From Micavibrio sp. (GTDB taxonomy: Bacteria > Pseudomonadota > Alphaproteobacteria > Micavibrionales > Micavibrionaceae), in NCBI GenBank assembly GCA_027051315.1, contig JALTZE010000089.1, forward strand, positions 1 to 18,887: 18,887 nucleotides of DNA, written 5' to 3'. Positions 14,131-18,887 of the stretch are shown here, piece after piece. A program made the position numbers and the translations under genes. Under the pieces are notes generated by a model. The model worked only from the letters and a program-made list of their open reading frames with translations, was not told the origin of the DNA and did not search any database. Position 1 is the first letter of the stretch. Each line of letters opens with the position of its first letter.

Positions 14131-15837
14131 TTAATTCACCTGACGACGAAGAAAAGCCGGAATATCAAGTTCATCATCTGATTTTGATGGTGCACGTGAA
14201 GGGGAATCAACATCTAAACGACCTTGTGATGGTGATTCTGAAGTTTTTTCGCTTTTCATCGGTGAACGTATTTGTGAAAATATTCCACCTGATGAAGATT
14301 CACCAGATGAAGAAGAAGTTTCTTCATGTGATTCATCTTCTGGTTTTATATGGCTTGTTATACGTTCAAATAGTGAAGGAGTTCTCTTTTTATTAGAACC
14401 TGGAACAGGTGGCTTTAATGTCAGATTCGAACGTGTAGAAACACTCCCCTGAGACACAGGTCTTGAAGCTGATATATTAGGAGTTAAAGCTGCTGCTTGT
14501 GATGATGATGTCTCATTTATCATTGGTTTAGCTGCTGTTACAGAAGGCTGCATATTTGAATATGCCCCTTTATTAGAAGGAGATATAAAATTCTCAGCCT
14601 GAGCAGGAGCAGGAGGAATAAAAGAATCACCTACTCTTTGCCCTCTTGCAGCCACTTGCGAATATGATGAATCTTCTACTAATTCATGTTGTTCATACAT
14701 ATCTGCTTTTGTTTTATCTATTGCTGTTTGTTTTGCAGCTTCATGTTGCTGAAAAGATGTAACGGGCGTTGTGGTTGTTTCTGTTTTTGGACGAGCTCTT
14801 TCAAGATTTGTTGTATTGCTGATAGCAGATGTTGATGAGGAAGTTACGGGACGGTTTTTCTTGGCTGTTCCTGCATCTATACCTGTTGCAACGACAGAAA
14901 CCCTCATTTTTCCATCTAATGTTTCGTCAAATGTAGAACCAAATATGATATTGGCATCTGCATCAACTTCCTCACGGATACGGTTACATGCCTCATCGGC
15001 TTCAAATAATGTCATATCATAGCCACCTGTGATATTAATTATCACACCTTTAGCACCTTTCATTGATACATCATCAAGAAGAGGGTTATTGATAGCCGCT
15101 TCTGCTGCGTCAATTGCTCTGCGTTCGCCTTCCGCTTCACCTGTCCCCATCATTGCCTTACCCATTTCAAGCATTGCTGAACGGATATCGGCAAAATCAA
15201 GATTGATAAGCCCTGGCATAACCATCAAATCAGTAACTCCGCGGACACCTGATTGAAGAACGGTATCAGCCATTTTAAATGCTTCGGCAAATGTTGTTTT
15301 TTCATTTGCTATACGAAATAGATTTTGGTTTGGAATAACAATTAAAGTATCGACATATTTTTGCATTTCTTCGATACCTGCTTCCGCTTGTTTCATGCGG
15401 TGAGAGCCTTCAAAATGGAATGGCTTTGTAACCACACCAACTGTTAATATTCCTCTTTCACGACATGCTCTTGCTATCACAGGGGCTGCACCAGTACCTG
15501 TACCACCGCCCATTCCAGCTGTAACAAAAGCCATATTTGCATCTTCTATATATTTTTGAATTTCATCTAGTGATTCTTCTGCTGCTGCTTGTCCTACTTC
15601 TGGTCTTGCGCCTGCGCCAAGCCCGCCTGTTACATCAACACCAAGTTGAATTTTTGCCTCAGCCATGCAGCTGCTCATAGCTTGTGCATCTGTGTTACAA
15701 ACTAGATATTCAACACCTTCTAAATTAGAAGATATCATATTGTTGACAGCATTTCCGCCGCCGCCGCCAACGCCAATTACTTTTATCTGTGGGGACAATT
15801 TCTTTACCTCTGTTGGTTGAATACGAACATTTATCAT
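14131..15837 (-). CDS. ftsZ: FtsZ, tubulin-like cell division GTPase
   Basis: This 568-residue protein polymerises at midcell and organises the divisome. The GTPase domain (about 15-325) has V-G-G-G-G-G-N-A-V at 23-31, the tubulin signature GGGTGTG at 110-116 and the T7-loop N-L-D-F-A-D-I near 215. A Ser/Pro/Gln-rich, probably disordered linker of roughly 230 residues follows, then the conserved C-terminal peptide [11 protein letters not shown] that binds FtsA and other membrane anchors. The long linker is typical of alphaproteobacteria. The ATG has GGAGG nine bases upstream. It is separated from ftsA by 325 bp of regulatory-looking DNA and ends in its own terminator, so it can be transcribed alone. 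Confidence 0.98.
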   Translation of the reverse strand: MINVRIQPTEVKKLSPQIKVIGVGGGGGNAVNNMISSNLEGVEYLVCNTDAQAMSSCMAEAKIQLGVDVTGGLGAGARPEVGQAAAEESLDEIQKYIEDANMAFVTAGMGGGTGTGAAPVIARACRERGILTVGVVTKPFHFEGSHRMKQAEAGIEEMQKYVDTLIVIPNQNLFRIANEKTTFAEAFKMADTVLQSGVRGVTDLMVMPGLINLDFADIRSAMLEMGKAMMGTGEAEGERRAIDAAEAAINNPLLDDVSMKGAKGVIINITGGYDMTLFEADEACNRIREEVDADANIIFGSTFDETLDGKMRVSVVATGIDAGTAKKNRPVTSSSTSAISNTTNLERARPKTETTTTPVTSFQQHEAAKQTAIDKTKADMYEQHELVEDSSYSQVAARGQRVGDSFIPPAPAQAENFISPSNKGAYSNMQPSVTAAKPMINETSSSQAAALTPNISASRPVSQGSVSTRSNLTLKPPVPGSNKKRTPSLFERITSHIKPEDESHEETSSSSGESSSGGIFSQIRSPMKSEKTSESPSQGRLDVDSPSRAPSKSDDELDIPAFLRRQVN

Positions 15838-16162
15838 GGGTGGGAACCTCCAAGGACTTTCTACTGTTACGATTTTATTTTAGATTTATGATTCAGAAAA
15901 GGGGCAGAAATGAAAAAATCTAAAATATTCATATTAATTCTCTTTATTTTTGTATTTAAAAGTTAAAATCAAAAGATAAAAACGAACGTTAAACGACTCT
16001 TTTGATTCGACTTTTAGAGTCTGACAGATTCATTCACAAAGTCAAACACGCAATCCACAGAAGCCTGTGGATAAGTGCAGTTTTCCACGCTTATTTGAAA
16101 TAGTGAATGTGGGTAAGTTTTAATAATGACGCGAATCATTCAAGAGCAAGGAGTAATTAAAA
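15838..16162 (-). promoter_or_regulatory. ftsZ upstream regulatory region with GANTC and DnaA-box cluster
   Basis: This gene-free gap between ftsA and ftsZ has six GANTC sites (start positions 15890, 15995, 16004, 16017, 16027, 16133), four of them within 37 bp, where about one would be expected by chance. It also has a consensus DnaA box (TGTGGATAA at 16066-16074, TTATCCACA on the other strand) plus near matches. In Caulobacter, ftsZ transcription is controlled by DnaA, CtrA and CcrM methylation of GANTC, so a similar cell-cycle promoter is likely here. I see no clear -35/-10 pair and no full CtrA box. Confidence 0.65.
16030..16116. promoter_or_regulatory. Cluster of DnaA boxes
   Basis: The exact box TGTGGATAA lies at 16066-16074. 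One-mismatch relatives of TTATNCACA are TCATTCACA (16030-16038) and TGTGGGTAA (16108-16116, reverse). Looser matches are CAATCCACA (16051-16059) and TTTTCCACG (16081-16089). The second and the perfect box face each other and form an inverted repeat (TCCACAG-AAGC-CTGTGGA, 16054-16071). Confidence 0.6.
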
Positions 16163-17437
16163 CTACCAATTTTCTTTTAGCCAGCTTCTTACCTTTTCCC
16201 ATATATTTTCACCATTATCATTGGCGATTATATTAGAGGGCATTTCATCTTCTCTTTCTGCGTAGTAAGTCAAAAGACCTGCTGTTGTAGCAAAAGCAGG
16301 GGAATTTACTGCCTCTGCAAGACCATTTACACGAATAGGACGACCAAGACGAACCTGTTTATTAAGAACAAGCTGGGCAAGCTCTCGCATAGCGGGGAGC
16401 TGACACGCTCCTCCTGTTAATACAACTCTACGTCCTACCAGAGCTCCTACTCCTGTATCTTCTAATTTTACTCTAATAATTTCAAATATTTCTTCTAATC
16501 TTGGTTGGATTATTCCTATGATTTGTGCTCTTGGAACTTGTTTAATTTTATTAAGCCCCTCTTCTCCTATCCTTGCAATTTCTATAGTTTCAGAATCGTC
16601 CATGCCCGAAGCTATCGCATGACCGTACAAAGTTTTTATACGTTCTGCATCCGCGGGGGTAATCAAGAGACCTTTGGCAAGGTCATTAGTTACGTGATTG
16701 CCACCAAGCGGGACGGAATCAGACCAAATCATATTACAGCCTTGAAATGCTGCTATTGATGTTATGCCACCGCCCATATCAATCAAAGTACAACCAAGGT
16801 CCATTTCATCTTCGACCAAAGAAGCAAGCCCCGCCGCATAAGAAGATAAACATATGGCTGATATATCGAGATGGCTGCGCTCTACTGGTACAGCGAGATT
16901 CCTTAAAGATGTAGGGTTGCCTGTGACCATATGAACATCAACTGTAAGATTTTGCCCAACCATTCCTTTTGGTTGCCTTATACCCATTTGATTATCAATG
17001 GTGAAGCCTGCCGCTATTGTATGGATAAGCTCATGTTCTGGGGTTACTATCTGTTTTTGTGCCTTAAATAGGGCTTTGTTGATATCGCCATCTGTTACTT
17101 CGTGCCCCAAAATATCTACATCAACAGCAATATTATGGGAGATTGCATGTTTTGCAGGAATATTTATTATCACTTCCTCAAGTGGATAACCTTTTAAAAT
17201 TTCAGCTGCCATTTTTTCTGCTGTATGCACTGCTTTTCTTATAGAAGTTTCTGCTGCGTGAATATCGGATATAGAACCGTTTTTCACCCCCCTTGATTCT
17301 TGGTGTCCTATGCCTACTACTTCAAGATTACCGTCAGAATCAATTACTCTGGCAATAAAACAGGCAATCTTACTAGAACCTATATCTAGCGCTGCTATGA
17401 CTGAACCTTTTGGTTTTCTGGAATTCTTTATTTTCAT
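16163..17437 (-). CDS. ftsA: FtsA, actin-like membrane anchor of FtsZ
   Basis: This 424-residue protein has the actin/Hsp70-fold nucleotide motifs: D-I-G-S-S-K-I at residues 18-24, the central L-I-D-M-G-G-G-I-T segment near 222, and V-L-T-G-G-A near 348, with the FtsA-specific 1C domain between about 85 and 170. The C-terminal I-W-E-K-V-R-S-W-L-K-E-N-W is the amphipathic membrane-targeting helix that attaches FtsZ filaments to the inner membrane. It follows ftsQ after 19 bp, so co-transcription is near certain. The start codon has only a weak GAG upstream, consistent with translation aided by the preceding gene. Confidence 0.97.
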   Translation of the reverse strand: MKIKNSRKPKGSVIAALDIGSSKIACFIARVIDSDGNLEVVGIGHQESRGVKNGSISDIHAAETSIRKAVHTAEKMAAEILKGYPLEEVIINIPAKHAISHNIAVDVDILGHEVTDGDINKALFKAQKQIVTPEHELIHTIAAGFTIDNQMGIRQPKGMVGQNLTVDVHMVTGNPTSLRNLAVPVERSHLDISAICLSSYAAGLASLVEDEMDLGCTLIDMGGGITSIAAFQGCNMIWSDSVPLGGNHVTNDLAKGLLITPADAERIKTLYGHAIASGMDDSETIEIARIGEEGLNKIKQVPRAQIIGIIQPRLEEIFEIIRVKLEDTGVGALVGRRVVLTGGACQLPAMRELAQLVLNKQVRLGRPIRVNGLAEAVNSPAFATTAGLLTYYAEREDEMPSNIIANDNGENIWEKVRSWLKENW

Positions 17438-17456
17438 TGGTTACTCAAAAAAAAGT

Positions 17457-18335
17457 TTAAATTTGGTCGCCTTTGGTCATTGAGGCTTTATATTCTTCTA
17501 CTGCACCTGGAGATGTTCGGACAATAATACGGTCGGAGCTGCGTAAATCAATCATTGTTATATCTTTTTCCAGAAGCTTTTCTTGTCTTTGTATTTTTGC
17601 AAGTTTTGCTATGGCTAGCCCCATATCTTTTTCGGGAAGTTTTACTTTTATATTATTTTTGGTTATCAGATTCCATCTTCTTTCCCCTATTCTTCCCGCA
17701 TATTCGGTTATTGTGAATATTTCTGGTTCAGCTTTTAGGGTTTTTATAAGCTCTGCTGTATGTTCGGGGGCATCTTTCCCTGTTACTATTATAAAATCTT
17801 TAAATTTTCCTATATTTGTATCTGTTATCAATTTCCCTTTACCATCTATTATTTTTAAGGTATTTCCATTTTTCCACAAAGCTATTGGTGTTTTTTCATG
17901 TAGCTTTATTGATATGATATTAGGGAGATAGCGCTGAACTTTTGCACTATCTACCCAATTTAATTTTTCTATCATTTTTTGAGCAGAATATGGGTCAAAA
18001 GCAAAAATAGGGTCGCCTTTTTTAGTGTTTATTATGGCATTTATTGCGTCAATATCGGTATTTACACGTCCTTCCACTAAAATATCATCAACTGCAAATC
18101 CTGCATCAAGGGTCATTTGTATAGTTTTTTCTTTTGCCGATTCTATTATGTTTCCAGCAGTACCGCTTAACCAAATCCATGCTCCAATCCATATAAAAAA
18201 TATCGTAGCGCATATTGAGATACCTGCTCTTCTTACATAATATTTAAAACGTCCTTTGCTTTTGGAACGTCTTTTTACAATGGCAGATTTACGAGTGCCT
18301 TTTGTTCTCACTTTATCTTTTTTTGACCAAAACAT
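17457..18335 (-). CDS. ftsQ: FtsQ, divisome POTRA-domain protein
   Basis: This 292-residue bitopic protein has a strongly basic cytoplasmic N-terminus (K/R-rich to residue 34), one membrane helix at about 35-54, and a POTRA domain from about 74 (V-D-D-I-L-V-E-G-R) to about 145. The FtsQ beta-domain follows, with L-P-N-I-I-S-I-K-L-H-E-K-T-P-I-A-L-W near 135-153. FtsQ links early and late division proteins through FtsL and FtsB. It stands between ddl and ftsA, the standard dcw position. The gap to ddl is 80 bp and no terminator is evident. Confidence 0.95.
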   Translation of the reverse strand: MFWSKKDKVRTKGTRKSAIVKRRSKSKGRFKYYVRRAGISICATIFFIWIGAWIWLSGTAGNIIESAKEKTIQMTLDAGFAVDDILVEGRVNTDIDAINAIINTKKGDPIFAFDPYSAQKMIEKLNWVDSAKVQRYLPNIISIKLHEKTPIALWKNGNTLKIIDGKGKLITDTNIGKFKDFIIVTGKDAPEHTAELIKTLKAEPEIFTITEYAGRIGERRWNLITKNNIKVKLPEKDMGLAIAKLAKIQRQEKLLEKDITMIDLRSSDRIIVRTSPGAVEEYKASMTKGDQI

Positions 18336-18415
18336 TGGGTATTTTCCGTAAATAACACAAGGAATAACAGAGGCGGAAATGCCATGAACGGTTATTATAG
18401 CCTATGATTTATTTA

Positions 18416-18887
18416 TTATGCAATCTTTGTATAAGATAGATTTTCATTATCAAGAGATATGCAACCTGTTTTTAGCTCTATGATTGTTTCAAGTAATTGG
18501 GTTGGATTCATTGGTATTTCTTCTGCTAGAGCCTGATGATAGATAACTGTTGAAGGTGTTAAGGCAGGCAAAGTATTAGCCTCAATTATTATTACTTCGT
18601 GGGTATTTAGATTAAAGAAAGCGTCTATTCTTGCATAATTTTTAATAGTTAAGGCTTTTGCAGTTTTTTCTATTGCTAGTTTTAAATCATCTACTATCTC
18701 TTTTGAGATTATATTTTCAGGAGGGGGCGTTACATTTATCCCCGTACCTCCTTGAAATTTTTCTTCCAAAGACAATATTTCGCCTTCTGCCACTGTTATG
18801 CTTGGGCTTAAGCTGTGATATTTTCCATTTTGTTCTAAAACCCCTATAGTAAATTCTAACCAACCAGTATTTTTGTTATATATGAAT
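18416..18887 (-). CDS. ddl: D-alanine-D-alanine ligase family protein (partial, N-terminus missing)
   Basis: The reading frame continues from the window edge to a TAA at 18418-18416, giving the C-terminal 156 or so residues of an ATP-grasp enzyme. The visible motifs are A-R-I-D-A-F-F followed by the metal-binding V-I-I-I-E-A-N-T-L-P-A-L-T-P-S-T, matching the Ddl consensus G-x-x-R-x-D-F, E-x-N-T-x-P-G-x-T. Ddl makes the D-Ala-D-Ala dipeptide of peptidoglycan, and its place before ftsQ is usual. A GTG at 18793 is an internal codon, not the start. The K-F-Q-G-G-T-G-I-N-V-T-P-P-P segment differs from compact Ddl (K-Y-x-x-G-G-T), and Ala replaces the usual Gly in L-P-A-L-T. Confidence 0.85.
   Translation of the reverse strand, partial: FIYNKNTGWLEFTIGVLEQNGKYHSLSPSITVAEGEILSLEEKFQGGTGINVTPPPENIISKEIVDDLKLAIEKTAKALTIKNYARIDAFFNLNTHEVIIIEANTLPALTPSTVIYHQALAEEIPMNPTQLLETIIELKTGCISLDNENLSYTKIA

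Noticed and set aside
15838..16162. The ftsA-ftsZ gap as the chromosomal origin
   Set aside because: DnaA boxes are present, but no typical origin neighbours, 13-mer unwinding repeats or other support is visible. A division-gene promoter explains the signals better.
18416..18793. A complete 125-residue protein starting at the GTG at 18793
   Set aside because: The frame is open without a stop to the window edge and the upstream residues fit the ligase, so the gene is truncated by the window rather than short.

Overview
The window is low-GC DNA and looks like an alphaproteobacterium. The evidence is the ddl-ftsQ-ftsA-ftsZ order, an FtsZ with a long disordered linker and a D-I-P-A-F-L-R-R tail, TadE/TadG-type pilus genes, a ccmABCD operon close to acnA, and a dense group of GANTC (CcrM-type) and DnaA-box sequences in front of ftsZ. 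I cannot name a genus. Almost everything is on the minus strand; only acnA is on the plus strand. No tRNA, rRNA, insertion sequence, phage gene or CRISPR array was seen.

Region by region. (1) 1-2122, minus: the haem exporter operon ccmA-ccmB-ccmC-ccmD for c-type cytochrome maturation; ccmD runs off the left edge. (2) 2186-4861, minus: three Tad/Flp-pilus-like genes, namely a TadG-like surface protein carrying a very acidic 13-residue repeat array, then two small TadE-like pseudopilins. This block lies between ccmA and acnA, which are direct neighbours in some other alphaproteobacteria, so it may be an insertion. (3) 4862-5484: a gene-free stretch with several hairpins ending in a good intrinsic terminator, a candidate small RNA or leader, followed by the acnA promoter region. 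(4) 5485-8154, plus: acnA, aconitase A of the TCA cycle. A convergent hairpin separates it from (5) 8218-8861, minus: a DUF2061 membrane protein translationally coupled to a Dps ferritin-like protein. (6) 8956-13992, minus: a probable four-gene envelope transport operon with a DUF2892 membrane protein, an RND/MMPL exporter, a LolA-fold periplasmic protein and an outer-membrane beta-barrel protein; the last three overlap by ATGA. (7) 14131-18887, minus: cell division and wall genes ddl (cut by the right edge), ftsQ, ftsA and ftsZ, with a strong terminator after ftsZ and a 325-bp regulatory gap between ftsA and ftsZ.

The genes are mostly housekeeping. The unusual material is the acidic repeat in the TadG-like protein, the structured intergenic RNA candidate upstream of acnA, the GANTC plus DnaA-box cluster that probably ties ftsZ transcription to the replication cycle, and the compact RND-LolA-barrel export cassette. 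None of these is clearly a new system. The best candidates for something undescribed are the acidic-repeat TadG protein and the possible small RNA.
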